64,000 nucleotides of DNA from Galdieria partita (Eukaryota; Rhodophyta; Bangiophyceae; Galdieriales; Galdieriaceae), in NCBI GenBank assembly GCA_025991245.1, contig BQMJ01000047.1, forward strand, positions 124,001 to 188,000. The letters are read 5' to 3'. Positions within the stretch are counted from its first letter, which is position 1. Every line of letters starts with the position of its first letter. Below the pieces are notes generated by a model that was not told where the DNA came from, made no database searches, and saw nothing but the letters and a program-made list of their open reading frames with translations. Below, piece by piece: positions 22,777 to 33,446 of the stretch. The translations under genes and the position numbers were made by a program.

Positions 22777-23535
22777 TCATGACATAGGAGAGAGACCTTG
22801 GACGGATTCTGACGAGCTTGGAAAGATAGTCATATTGTTATCTGTGAATAAATCAGGTGCTTTTGAACTCAAATATTCTCGAAAGCTACAAATAGACTTC
22901 CTACTACTGGACTGGCTACGAATGCGTATTTCTGAAGTCAACTCAAGACTCCTCGTAAGTAGTTCTTGACAGTCGCATAAGGTAACCAATAACTTTTCTA
23001 TCTGTCTTATACCAGTACTCACTCTTCTCAACTGATCTGCTTTGGTTTCTAGTTGTTGACAGACTTGTTCGGTTTTCAATAAAACACTATCCGTTTGTAT
23101 CTTTAACTGTTCCTGTCGACTAGATAAGGTTTCAATCAATTCTCTCTTTACAGTTGCCAGTTGATGTAAACTGCTGCTGTGGAAGCTCAACGGATGCTTC
23201 TCTTCTTCGGTACTCAACAGTCCCTTTAAACCTACTGTGTTTCCGGAGTAAAACCTTTTCAATATTGCCACGTCTGCAAGTTGTTTGGTCTCTTGTATCA
23301 ACCTTATCTCGTTTGAATTATCAACTTGCAATGGCTGGATGGGTGAAAGTTGTTCCAGTTCCTGCAGCAACGGGTGGAGAAAAGTTTCCCTATTTTTGTG
23401 AATTTCTTGTCCTTTTTCAGGAGGAGGATTGACAGTGACAACCTGATGAGCGCCTTTCTGACTGTTATCTTGATAGGAAGTACTCAAGTTTCTCAATTCA
23501 TCAAAAGGCATAGTTTGACTCCATTGCTGACCCAT
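22777..23535 (-). CDS. BORCS5-like subunit of a lysosome-positioning (BORC) complex
   Basis: In animals BORCS5 anchors the BORC complex to lysosomes by N-myristoylation and couples them to kinesin. Here the protein starts MGQQWSQT, a good myristoylation signal. A disordered stretch is followed by ETFLHPLLQELEQLSP, which resembles the conserved F.PLL motif. A long coiled coil comes next, and near its end LRRVSTGIRQIEKLL aligns in position and pattern with the ILRRIQMGIDQTVPLL region of BORCS5. No other domain is visible. The similarity is one of architecture and short motifs, so a different coiled-coil protein remains possible. It is a single exon, convergent with and 11 bases from the DONSON-like gene. 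Confidence 0.4.
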   Translation of the reverse strand: MGQQWSQTMPFDELRNLSTSYQDNSQKGAHQVVTVNPPPEKGQEIHKNRETFLHPLLQELEQLSPIQPLQVDNSNEIRLIQETKQLADVAILKRFYSGNTVGLKGLLSTEEEKHPLSFHSSSLHQLATVKRELIETLSSRQEQLKIQTDSVLLKTEQVCQQLETKADQLRRVSTGIRQIEKLLVTLCDCQELLTRSLELTSEIRIRSQSSSRKSICSFREYLSSKAPDLFTDNNMTIFPSSSESVQGLSPMS

Positions 23536-23624
23536 TTTATGAGTGGATCTAAAGCAAGTTATGGAAATGTATGCAGTTTCATTCCATTACCCAAAATCAT
23601 AACATTTCATTCCTTTTTGTCAAA

Positions 23625-23940
23625 ATGAGATTCAAAACGTTTTCAATTGTTCCATCTTTTCGAATAGGCACTCTTTGGCGGGCTGTGAAGAAGTCGTCAA
23701 CTTATGCCAACCAATCACTCGAAAGAAAAGAAAACTTTCAAGTCAACACAAGACCCATCCGACGAACAAAAAGATGATATAGTTGATGAAGAAACGATGA
23801 CGGTGGAACAATATCTGTTGGAAAAGTGTTCGGAAAGTGTGAGAGAGTTACAACAGTGTGCAGAAAAACTCAATCAGGAGCTCCAAATGGATGCTGAAAG
23901 TTGTAAGAAGAAAATACGTGAAATAGTTGAACAATTGTAG
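23625..23940 (+). CDS. Small protein with a likely mitochondrial leader and coiled coil
   Basis: Two overlapping frames can be joined by an intron at 23685-23742 (donor GTGAAG, acceptor TTTCAAG). The result is a protein of 85 residues. It starts MRFKTFSIVPSFRIGTLWRA, a basic amphipathic leader typical of mitochondrial import. The rest, from EETMTVEQYLLEKCSESV to the end, is a charged helix with three cysteines and probable coiled-coil character. I do not recognise a family. The alternative is a simple 78-codon frame from the ATG at 23704. The ATG at 23625 lies 90 bases from the divergent BORCS5-like gene. Confidence 0.45.
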
Positions 23941-24283
23941 AGATTCAAAACGACAACTTTGTGAAGGAACGAATCGGTTACCTTTTCCTTCGATACGGAT
24001 TCATCAGCTTGGAATAAACTGAAGCCTTGGAGAATTCGCAAAATGCACTCGTGCTACTACAGTGTAGCTTTGAGAGAAAACTTTATAAAGATCGAAAGGA
24101 TAGCAAATTGCACTCAAGATTCTTTATTTGAATAGCAGCTAGACGATACAATATCAAAGAGCTTTCTTTTCAACCCATCCTATTTCCCGTACAACAGTCC
24201 CATAGTTTATTCTTTGTTCCAACAACTTCAAAGAGATTGACAAAGTGGCAAAAGTGATCTTGGATTCAACATTGTCTTGGACA
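23941..24283. other. Intergenic region
   Basis: This 343-base spacer lies between two plus-strand genes. I see no gene. It should contain the 3' end of the small protein gene and the promoter of the L1-fold gene. Confidence 0.4.
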
Positions 24284-25150
24284 ATGTCGTCGCCACTCGT
24301 GGTTCCCAGTCAACGTATTCTTGAAGCTGTACAAGCTTTGCGTGTATTACGAGAACAAAAGGATTCCAAGAGAAGACAATCATTGTTGAAAGAAAGCGAA
24401 GACTTTATTTTCTTAATAGTCACCTTTAAGCAGATTCCAGAAAGAAAGGCTTGGAAACCATGCGCTCTGTAAGTTGGCATGCTTGGAGTGAACTGTGTTT
24501 GGTATAGTTGCTTACCTTGTTTATATTCTAGTCCTCTGCCTCATCCTATTTATGTTGCCGGAGAGTCTGAAGTTTGCTTTATTGTCAAAGACCCACAGCG
24601 TCAAATCAAAGACTATTTAGCTGAACATAACCTGAAAGGTATAAGCAAAGTTATAGGAGTGTCCAAGTTGCGAAAGAAATATTCAACGTTTGCTTTGAAA
24701 AGACAATTTGTTCAGTCATACGACCTTTTCCTTGCAGATGATCGAGTTGTTCCCATGCTAGCTAAAACTCTGGGAAAGGAATGCTTTCGAAAGAAAAAGT
24801 AAGTCTTTTGTTTTAAGAATCAACCCTTACGTTGCTGTCATAGAGTTCCTATACCGATTCATATGAATAAGAATATAGAACGTGATATCGAAAGAGCATT
24901 GAACAGAACCTATTTATTCTACGTAGACGGACCTTGTTCAAGTGCTAGGATAGGAAAAATGACTTTTAGTAACGAATCACTTGTAGATAATGTTTTGAGT
25001 TGTGTGGAAACATTGTCTCATTCAAGTCCTGGTGGCTGTGATAATATTCAGAGCTTGTTGTTGAAAACAGTAGACTCATTGGCACTGCCTATATTCCAGA
25101 GTTATGCAAAACAAGAGTCTTTCATTGAAGAAACAACATTCTGTAACTAA
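24284..25150 (+). CDS. Ribosome-biogenesis protein with ribosomal L1 fold (UTP30/RSL1D1 type)
   Basis: Proteins of this class act in the nucleolus on pre-ribosomes. The start at 24284 gives SQRILEAVQALRVLREQK, then SLLKESEDFIFLIVTFKQIP. Splicing at a GTAAGT donor gives the hallmark PLPHPIYVAGESEVCFIVKD of the L1 fold. VIGVSKLRKKYSTFALKRQF and YDLFLADDRVVPMLAKTLGK follow, and a second intron leads to VPIPIHMNKNIERDIERALN. This combination is that of UTP30/RSL1D1 and not of the true ribosomal protein L1/L10a. The protein lacks the long Lys-rich tail of the animal form. An upstream GTG codon in frame is not a plausible start. Confidence 0.82.
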
Positions 25151-25286
25151 TAAAGACTTGTTATTCTATGCCATGGAAAGTGATCGGAGGGACGCCGTGT
25201 CCAATCTCTCCAAAGATGCAATTTCAAATGGAGACGAAACTTTGGGCTGATTGCATACAATTGCTTTGTGGGTATCCCTTTCTACT

Positions 25287-27125
25287 ATGATGGCCTCAAG
25301 ACAAAGTAGGCTGGAGGCAAGAAAGAAGACCTTTAAAAAGTCCATAGACACTGAGGAGTCACGTAAAAAGAGGGAAGAACATTCTGTAGAGATTCGCAAG
25401 TCGAAAAGAGAAGAAAGTCTGATGAAGAAACGAAGGGAAAAGGAACTACCTGGAACAAGTGGTTTGGAAGTGAACCAAACTGTGCAATGGGATAATTCTA
25501 ACACAGATAGTTCTATGGCTGCTAATATTTTAAGACTAGTACAAGGTGTTTGGTCTGACTCTGTACCGACGCAATTGGATTGTACGAAAGAGTTTCGACA
25601 GCTGTTATCTGTAGGTAAGTAGCAATGAACTGACTATGAAAGCAAATAGTATTGTGTGGACTTTATTTGACTGAATAATGGGTGTTGTAGAGAAAAATCC
25701 TCCCATCAGTGAGGTTATCAGCACAGGAATCGTTCCCAGAATGGTGCAGTTTTTATCAAGAGATGACTATCCTCTTCTGCAATTTGAAGCTGCTTGGGTC
25801 CTGACCAATATTGCATCTGGAACTTCGGAACACACAACTACTGTAGTTGAGGCTGGGGCAGTTCCAAGTTTTGTTCGTTTAATGTCTTCACCCAATGAAG
25901 ATGTACGGGAACAGGCTATCTGGGCATTGGGAAATATAGCAGGAGATTCTCCAGAATATAGGGATTTGGTATTATATCATGGAGCTATGATGCCACTGCT
26001 TCAGCAACTATCTCAATCAGCGAAAGTAAGTTTATTTATTTTTTATTATTCTCAGTCCTATAATATACTATAGCTTTCTATGTTAAGGAATGCAACATGG
26101 ACGTTATCCAACTTTTGTAGAGGAAAGCCTCAAACACCTTTTGATTTGATACGACCAGCACTGAATACTTTGGCCCAATTGATTCATTCCAGTGATGACA
26201 TGATATTGGCAGATGCTTGTTGGGCATTGTCTTATTTATCAGATGGACCAAACGATAAGATTCAGGCTGTCATAGAATCAGGTGTAAGTTCCTATAACTT
26301 GTTCATTCAATATTTAAGAGGTTGTCTCCCATTCATAGGTTACTAGCAGACTAGTTGAGTTACTGACACATCAGAGCATTGCTGTACAGACCCCTTCCTT
26401 AAGAACGATAGGCAATATAGTGACAGGAGATGATACTCAAACCCAAGTTGTGATCAACTGTGGTGCATTGCCTTGTTTAAATAATCTGCTTAGTTCACAT
26501 AAGAAGAGTATTCGAAAGGAAGCATGTTGGACTGTGAGTAATATTACTGCAGGTACCCAAGAACAAATACAAGCTGTGATAGATGCCGAGATTATTCCAA
26601 AAGTGGTGGATTTGTTACAAAACGCGGAATTCGATGTGAAGAAGGAAGCTGCATGGGCTATTTCCAACGCAACGTCTGGAGGGACTATTGAACAGATTCA
26701 ATATTTGGTGAAGCAAGGATGTATACCTCCATTATGTAACTTGCTGATTGTATCGGATTCCCGTATTATTACCGTAGCATTGGAAGGAATTGAAAATATA
26801 TTGCGAGCTGGTGAAAGGTTAGCCGTCAATGGTTTCAATCAGTATGCATTGTTGGTAGAAGAAGCTGAAGGGGTGGATCGAATTGAGAATTTACAGACAC
26901 ATGTGAACCATGATATTTACAGCAAAGGTAAGGATTGAGATCCATTCGTTTATGAAGAGGTCACTCATGAAACTCTTAGCCTTGAAAATTTTGGAAAGCT
27001 ATTTTAGTGGCACAGGAGAACCAGTGGAAGGAATGACACCAGCTTCATCATCCGAAGGTCATTTTGGGTTTGGTGTCCATCATTCTGTGTCGCAACCTTT
27101 TCATTTTGGAGAGATGCAAGAATAG
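25287..27125 (+). CDS. Importin subunit alpha
   Basis: Importin alpha binds nuclear-localisation signals and hands cargo to importin beta. The N-terminal exon (ATG 25287) is a basic importin-beta-binding domain with [13 protein letters not shown] and [13 protein letters not shown]. Four introns of about 50-75 bases interrupt an array of about ten armadillo repeats. Typical units are [59 protein letters not shown] and [13 protein letters not shown], with the conserved Trp/Asn pairs that bind the signal. The last exon reads [11 protein letters not shown] and ends at 27125. Order and length match the family. Confidence 0.95.
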
Positions 27126-27256
27126 ATGCACGGAGGTTGTCAAGTCGTTGGAGCAAAATGAAAAAGTGGATACGAGTCCAATCAAAAGGCTTTGTGGCTG
27201 AATTTCTTTCTTTTGCTAAGAAATACAACCGAAAATAGAATGAAAACATTTTGTCT

Positions 27257-30200
27257 TTATTTGTCCATCCTGTGACTTAATACTCTTCCAGCTGGTCGTT
27301 TCAAAGTACTACAAGGCTGCGATAAACTTTTCTTTTTGCTATCCACAGGAACTTCTAAACGACTACCAAATGCATAAATAACCTTTTTGGGACCTTGTTT
27401 CGAAAAAGACCCCGTCTGAGAAGGATGAGACGTTTTAATGGGTTCCTCAAAATGAACTCTATGTTTAACCTTACTACGTGGTTTTGGAGTTGCTTCTTTT
27501 TCGTTATCGGTGCAACTTTCGACAACTTTGGATGAACTACTTGACTCCACCTGTGCTGGGTATTCCAGCCGTTCTGTCAGAGGTAACCGATTCTCTTTGG
27601 AAACAGAATCTTGAGTTGATTCACTACGGTGAAAACTTTGATAAGGAGAGTGCAGACGATAAGGACTTGAACGCTTTCGTAGAGCTACAGGCGTTGTACG
27701 CCAAGTATGGGAGGAGTGGGTTTCTTGTCTTTTCGTCTGCTCCAAACTAAGCAACTCCTTCCACTCAGAAACTTGCTTTTCGAGCTTTTGTAGTGACTGC
27801 CGACTTGTATCAAGCTCCTTTTCTTTCCTCTTGTACTCCTCTGATATGCGTTGTTTATATTCCACTTCTTGCTGCAGTTGTTCGCGCCATTTTTCCAACT
27901 GTAGCTCTTTTTCTTGTAGAGCTCGTGTAGTCTCGTTCAGTTTCTGTTTCAAATTGCGAATTTCTTCTTCTTTGGATGAAGCTTCTTCATAAGCTCTTGT
28001 TGCAGCTTTTGCAAAGCGAGACAACTCTTGTGACTCTGTATGTTTCGTTGCTGGGCCCAACTGGATCCTATTCACTCTACTCGCAAAGCTTAAAGAAGAT
28101 ATGCTTTCTTGTAAGTCTGGCTCTTCAGGGCTCACATTGACAAACATAAGAGTCTTAGAGTCGCCACCTAACGAGTCTTGAAGTAAAAATGTCAACTTAG
28201 AGTTCCGATATGGTATATGACTGTTCTTCGAAAGGAGGTTCATGAAAACATCTCCCAAACATGATAAGCTTTTGTTGATATGCTGTGCTTCCTTTAAACG
28301 ATCTCCTGTCGCTTCCGAACGAGATATTCTTTCTGACCCAGCCAAGTCTACTAGATGAAGCTTACCAGTCATTTTAGTTTCATTGATCAAGTTTCGACCT
28401 TGAATCCTTAAACTAATCACCAAGTGGGAACGACTAGAACGGTCGTTCATAGTTGTCTTTCCTTGTGAACGATAATTGGATGCTTGTTCCATCACTTGCC
28501 ATATCTGTTCGACAGAAATAACTGGAATCCAAGTCAAGTCTGGAATATATGGCCCTTGTGGACCAAGTTTAATTTCCAACTTCTGACTATTCCACGTGTT
28601 ACTTCCTTTGGAAGACGAAGAATGAATAGATTGAGAGGATTCATCACTACCTGCTATCAAATCATGCAACTGTTCATTGTATATTTCAACCAAACTCATC
28701 TCAATCTCATATTGAATCTCCTCAGCTCTTTCATTTCGTATTTTGATGAGCTCTTCAATTGCGCGATAGTTGACTCCTCGATTGGCTTCGTCACCATTCA
28801 TTGTGTAGGTCTTACCACTTCCTGTCTGTCCATAAGCAAAGAGACAAACATTATAACCATCCATGACAGAAGTAATCAACGAGGAAGTTTCTTCGTATAC
28901 TTCTTTTTGACTAGCGTTGGGATAGAACACTCTATCAAATTCGTAGACCTTTCCTTTGGCCATGAGACGATTCTCCTCGAGAACTTGAATAGCACAAGAT
29001 GAGCGACAAGGTCTTGGTCGACAAAAGACTCGAATATTTCCCTTAAGTTCTTGAACTTGATTGAAAAGTTTTCGACGCCATTCGAATTCTTTTCTCCATC
29101 TTTCCTTTAAGTCGTTCATTTTTTGTTGACCTTCTTGGATGATGCGGTGCAAAATCTGGCAGTCTTGATTCATTCGCTCTTCATTTTGAGAAATGCTGGA
29201 GAGAACTTCAGAACGAATTTGTTCTACTGCAGCACTCAATAACTGAGTACTTTCCTTTACTGCCAAGATGGAGCCATTTACCGTATCTGGTCGTACATTG
29301 GATATATCATTCATGTAGGGTTTGGTTTCTTGACATTTTGACTGCAATTGACGCAGCTGCACAAGTTCTTGTTCCAGTTCTTGTTTCTTTTTGGATTCTT
29401 CTTCAAACTAGACAAGTTGAGTTCTATTTTACCATAAAAGTATTCGAGCACTTACTTGTAACTTAAGGTCTTCAATTTCCTTTAAAAGTATCTTCATATC
29501 ATTTTCGTAACTGCTTAGTTTTTCCTTCATTGTTTCAGATTCTGACCGGAGCTCATTATTCTCTCGTTCAAAGTCTGTTAATCTCGACCAAGTCAAGTTT
29601 TCATCCTTTCTGCTCATCACTGCACTGATTCCCTTTTGTAACAACAAGGCATTCGCATGAGATAATTTTGCTTCCTTTGCATCCAACTGTTGCTGTAATT
29701 GTTGAATTTTTTCAATCAGTTCATCTCTGGTTCGAGAGTCGTCCACTTCATTACATTTTCCCTTGGAGTCTGTCCACGATGATGTGGTTTGTCGATGAAA
29801 ACACGGAGTGGCATTATCATTTACTGTTTTAGGAGTAGTTAAGGAGTCACATGGTGTGAAGCTTGTTATAATCTTACGAGAATTGGAAGGTGTATGCCAA
29901 ACATCTCGAACTTTCATCATCTGACTAGTATGTCTATGGAATTCCATCTTTCTATTTTCACCGTTCTCCCAAGTAATATTTCCACTGGTTTCATCGACTA
30001 CGAGATATTTGTATTGAAAATCTTCAATTTCTGAAACTTGAACTTCCAATCTCCAGTCACCTCTCCAGGCACCATCAGGAGCAGTAAACATATTCATTTT
30101 CAATGCCTTTTGTGGGTTCCATTCTCCAAGAAACTTTGCTGATCCACACACGTACAAATACTGAGACTCCTGAGTGAAGTAGTTGACATGAAATCGAATG

Positions 30201-30976
30201 ACTATGGGGGAGCCATTACACTGCCACTCAACTGGTGAAAGTGGGTTGGAAGGAGTATGCTCTAAGGGTTTTTCTATGATAACTTTACTGGTTTCTTCTT
30301 GTTGACAAGGCGATTCTGTCCTTGGAGAGAATGTACTGGGAGATGCTTCCTTGAGAAGATTGTTCTTTGCATTGTTTTGATTGGATCCAAATAAGTTTTT
30401 AGCGGGAGGAGTGTTTGAAAAGATACCACTTATTCTTCGTTGAAGGAAGCTGCTCAAGGAATTGGACTGGTTGCAACTGGGAACCAGTTCCATCATATTA
30501 TCGATATCTCTGTTAAGCCACTTAGAACAATTACAAACCCATGTCTTTTGTAAATTTTCATCTTTTACGACAATTCTCTCCAACATCCAAGCTGAACCCC
30601 AACCTTTTCCATCGTGACGAACGATTATCTTTACAAGGTTTCCTATGTAAGGAATATCAAAAGTGAATTGGTCTACGCCTCCCCGTTCAAAGTTTCCTCC
30701 AGCTAGGTGTTGTTCAGGAGCAGTAGTTATATCACCTATGAGTCGTATATATATTTGAGCGTCTGTACCTGCCCATCGAACGTCTGCAGTTTCAACTGTC
30801 ACTCTATAAGTATGAATATTACTAAGAGGGGAGAATGACCTTGCATTTATGGGACACGTTGTTGTATTATCTGAAGAGAAGAAGGTGGCTGCGTTTCTCC
30901 ATCCAGTAGGTTTGTATTTATCAGATGTTTCTGTTGTTGTGCTTTCTGTTGAATAAAGTGAATGTTCGGTTATCAT
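27257..30976 (-). CDS. Kinesin-14 motor with N-terminal PLAT and CBM20 starch-binding domains
   Basis: One 48-base intron (29408-29455, GTAAGT donor, in frame) joins two long open frames into a protein of about 1,223 residues. Residues about 55-155 read YRVTVETADVRWAGTDAQIY, then WGSAWMLERIVVKDE and WVCNCSKWLNRD, a PLAT/LH2 lipid- or protein-binding domain. Residues about 258-345 read IVIRFHVNYFTQESQYLYVC, GEWNPQKALKM and NITWENGENRKMEF, a CBM20 starch-binding domain. Coiled coil follows, then ELKGNIRVFCRPRP, the neck that marks kinesin-14. The motor is complete: AYGQTGSGKTYTM, NDRSSRSHLVISL and LVDLAGSERISRSEATGDRL. A second coiled coil and a basic tail end the protein. It is probably a minus-end motor; the cargo domains suggest storage-glucan granules or membranes. 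Confidence 0.9.
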
Positions 30977-31364
30977 GACGTTGCTTTCTTACGCCAAATG
31001 GTTATTATTTGACAAGGAGTCTTCAATCCTGTAGAAACATACAAAGAACACAATGGCTTACTCTTGCAAAATTTGAATCCAGTAACGGAATCTTTGGCGG
31101 GTTGAAGGAAGACTGGGTGAATTACTAAGCATGTGGAATATCTGTTCGACAAAAGAATATGGTAAAGCTGAAGATATGATTCACTGTTTCCACTTGTTCT
31201 TATCTAGCTGCAAGCTTTATTCCCACTGACCAACGAAAACTCCCACGAAAAGACTGAACCCCACTACTAAAGAGAGAAAAGTCGTCCACTGTAGACAGAG
31301 CAACAATACATCAACAAACCTGACAAGTGTCAAGCTCATTCGACATAAGATGCAAAGATTATTC
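30977..31364. other. Intergenic region upstream of the kinesin gene
   Basis: About 390 bases lie between the kinesin start and the stop of the next minus-strand gene. No protein-like frame is present. It should hold the kinesin promoter. Confidence 0.4.
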
Positions 31365-31984
31365 TTACCACTGGTTATGAATATATTCGTTAGATTGTAT
31401 CTGCACTGATAACAAGTTCAGCAGAAAACTCATACCTATAGATATACCTGCGCCATATAGCGCTTGTTTCTTGGTAGGTTTGCCAACTTGAAAAAGGAAA
31501 GAAGGGGGATTTCGAACCACGGCTGTTGGAACAGGGCCTCTCGTACTCAAAACTTTTTGTATTTCAGAGTGCGGAATTTCATAACAAGCTCGAGTGTTGT
31601 TGAAGCGTGCTGTTATGGGCATCATATTGGCCACGTTTTCAAAAGATTTGTCACTTTGTAAATAAAAACAGTCAGCTAAACAACATGTCACTCTCCATCA
31701 ACAAGATTGGGGAAAGCAAAAGTAGGCAAACCTTGTTTCTCTTCAAGATAAGTAACATCCGCTGTTCTTCCCGAGTAGTCAAAGCCTGTGACTTTTGCCA
31801 CTCGATACTTTCCAAAAGGAAGTGCCACTACTACCAAGTCTCCTTCTTGAACACGAGGTGAAGACAAACAACACAATATAGGTGAAAACTTGTAACATAG
31901 GCCATATCGTTTCATATAAGATATTCTAGTCAACCTCGAGGAAAATTGGTTCCTCTGTAAGAACTCAAATGGTCCACAGAACAT
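31365..31984 (-). CDS. Hypothetical protein with organelle leader and C-terminal membrane helix
   Basis: I do not recognise the family. The ATG at 31984 begins a basic, Ser/Arg-rich leader of about 40 residues that could direct import into the plastid. A small beta-rich domain follows, VQEGDLVVVALPFGKYRVAK and RTADVTYLEEKQGLPTFAFP. A 38-base intron joins it to DDKSFENVANMMPITARFNN. The C-terminus has one membrane helix, ALYGAGISIGMSFLLNLL, and ends NEYIHNQW. Read through, the intron would bring an early stop, so splicing is supported by frame. The protein is about 190 residues. A 180-base divergent promoter region separates it from the next gene. Confidence 0.55.
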
Positions 31985-32164
31985 GTCAAGCAGAAAGTTA
32001 ACAAGAGTGGGTTATGAGTGTCATGATTCAAACAAAATGAGAGTTTGACATATTCTTGAAATACAACTCTTTTCATTCACTCAACGACAAAATATCTTCA
32101 AATCAATAGATATTCTCAAGTTTTTCTTCAACAACAAAATCTCATTCCGTTGGTGAATTCAAAC

Positions 32165-33211
32165 ATGTCCTGTCCTCTTTCCTTCATTCCTTCAACTTTT
32201 CTTCAACTTGGCTATCAACAACAATATTCGAAAAGTTTTATTTCCGTCAAGCACTTCAAGGTACACCACACTGCTCCAACTTCTTTCCTTTGTTTTTCAA
32301 AGGCTGGTTGGACTCCTTCTACTGGAACTGTCAAGGATTTTGTGACCAAAAGAGCCATTTACACTCTTTGCTATTATTTTAGCGAGTTGCACGATGAATT
32401 TTCTAAAAAATGGTTGCTCGAGTTTGAAAATTTTGGTAACCAAGGTAACCTTCGGGAGGGTTCGTATGCATATCTTTTGCGACTATTCAAGTCACCCATG
32501 CATATTTTTGAAATTTCAAGTGGACCTGACCCACGATATCGTTCGTATAGTCGTCAGTTTGAAATTGAAATCAGTCCTTCTTCTATAGCCATTCGACTTA
32601 TGAGAGTAAGAGAACAAGTAGCTGCAGAGTGTGCTAGTGACTTGGGTTTGGTATCGGCAGAAAATTTGGAAATCAGCAGACAGCAAATGGAGTTATCAGT
32701 CAATGCGGGTGTTGATTTAGAACCACTTCGCAGTTTAATTTTTGAGAATGATCCTTTTACCTCGGATTCTACACCATTGAGAGCGGAAACATATCGTAGA
32801 TTACAGGCATTGTTAACAGAAGCTGCTGTATGTGAATATCTTGCTGAGCTTCGTGAAACAAGTTATCATGACTATTTATGGTTGATGGAATATCGAGATG
32901 CAGCCAAATTATTTGGGAAATATAGGAAACATCAAGAAAAGTTTTCATCTGGATATCCATATTTGTGGAGTGGAGAATATAAGAAGCAAGGGTTTCTTTT
33001 CAATATGTTACGTTTAGCTCCTGTTGAAAGAACCAATCCTGTCAAATGGGTATATCCCAGTCAACTTGCGCATCATTTAATGGAACTTCGCTTGGAAATT
33101 GCGGAAAGATGGATACAAGAGCTTCAGTCCATTCCGAGTGATCATCAGAAATTGATCTATTCGCATTTAGAATCCAGTATTCCTTCTTCTAGTACAGAAG
33201 GAGATGAATAG
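32165..33211 (+). CDS. Conserved-looking hypothetical protein, probably plastid-targeted
   Basis: A single exon of about 348 codons starts at ATG 32165. The first 50 residues (PLSFIPSTFLQLGYQQQYSK and following) are Ser/Phe-rich and lack acidic residues, like a transit peptide. The mature part begins with TVKDFVTKRAIYTLCYYFSE and contains SPMHIFEISSGPDPRYRSYS, MRVREQVAAECASDLGLVS and ETSYHDYLWLMEYRDAAKLF. It is rich in Tyr, Arg and Glu and looks like a soluble alpha-helical protein. I find no known domain. The good codon pattern and divergent promoter argue that it is a real gene. Photosynthetic function is only a guess from the leader. Confidence 0.6.
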   Translation: MSCPLSFIPSTFLQLGYQQQYSKSFISVKHFKVHHTAPTSFLCFSKAGWTPSTGTVKDFVTKRAIYTLCYYFSELHDEFSKKWLLEFENFGNQGNLREGSYAYLLRLFKSPMHIFEISSGPDPRYRSYSRQFEIEISPSSIAIRLMRVREQVAAECASDLGLVSAENLEISRQQMELSVNAGVDLEPLRSLIFENDPFTSDSTPLRAETYRRLQALLTEAAVCEYLAELRETSYHDYLWLMEYRDAAKLFGKYRKHQEKFSSGYPYLWSGEYKKQGFLFNMLRLAPVERTNPVKWVYPSQLAHHLMELRLEIAERWIQELQSIPSDHQKLIYSHLESSIPSSSTEGDE

Positions 33212-33446
33212 TTCTTGGTTGGAGAAGATGATGATTGCAGTGAATACGAGGGAAGAGAGGGATAACCTTTGTGATTGTACATATCGACATAGAATATACA
33301 GAAAGTATTGGTTGTGTGAAAAAGTAAATGGAGTTGTCAACTACGTTTTATCATCTCGAGACAAGCATTCAAAATGGAAAAGTTACGCTACATATATATA
33401 CTATCAACTATCTACAAACCAACTCATTCTCTTTCTATCCAACGAT

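Noticed and set aside
23704-23940. Simple 78-codon frame starting at 23704 as the whole gene
   Set aside because: Possible, but joining the leader exon from 23625 by a phase-correct intron gives a better mitochondrial-type protein; both are noted.
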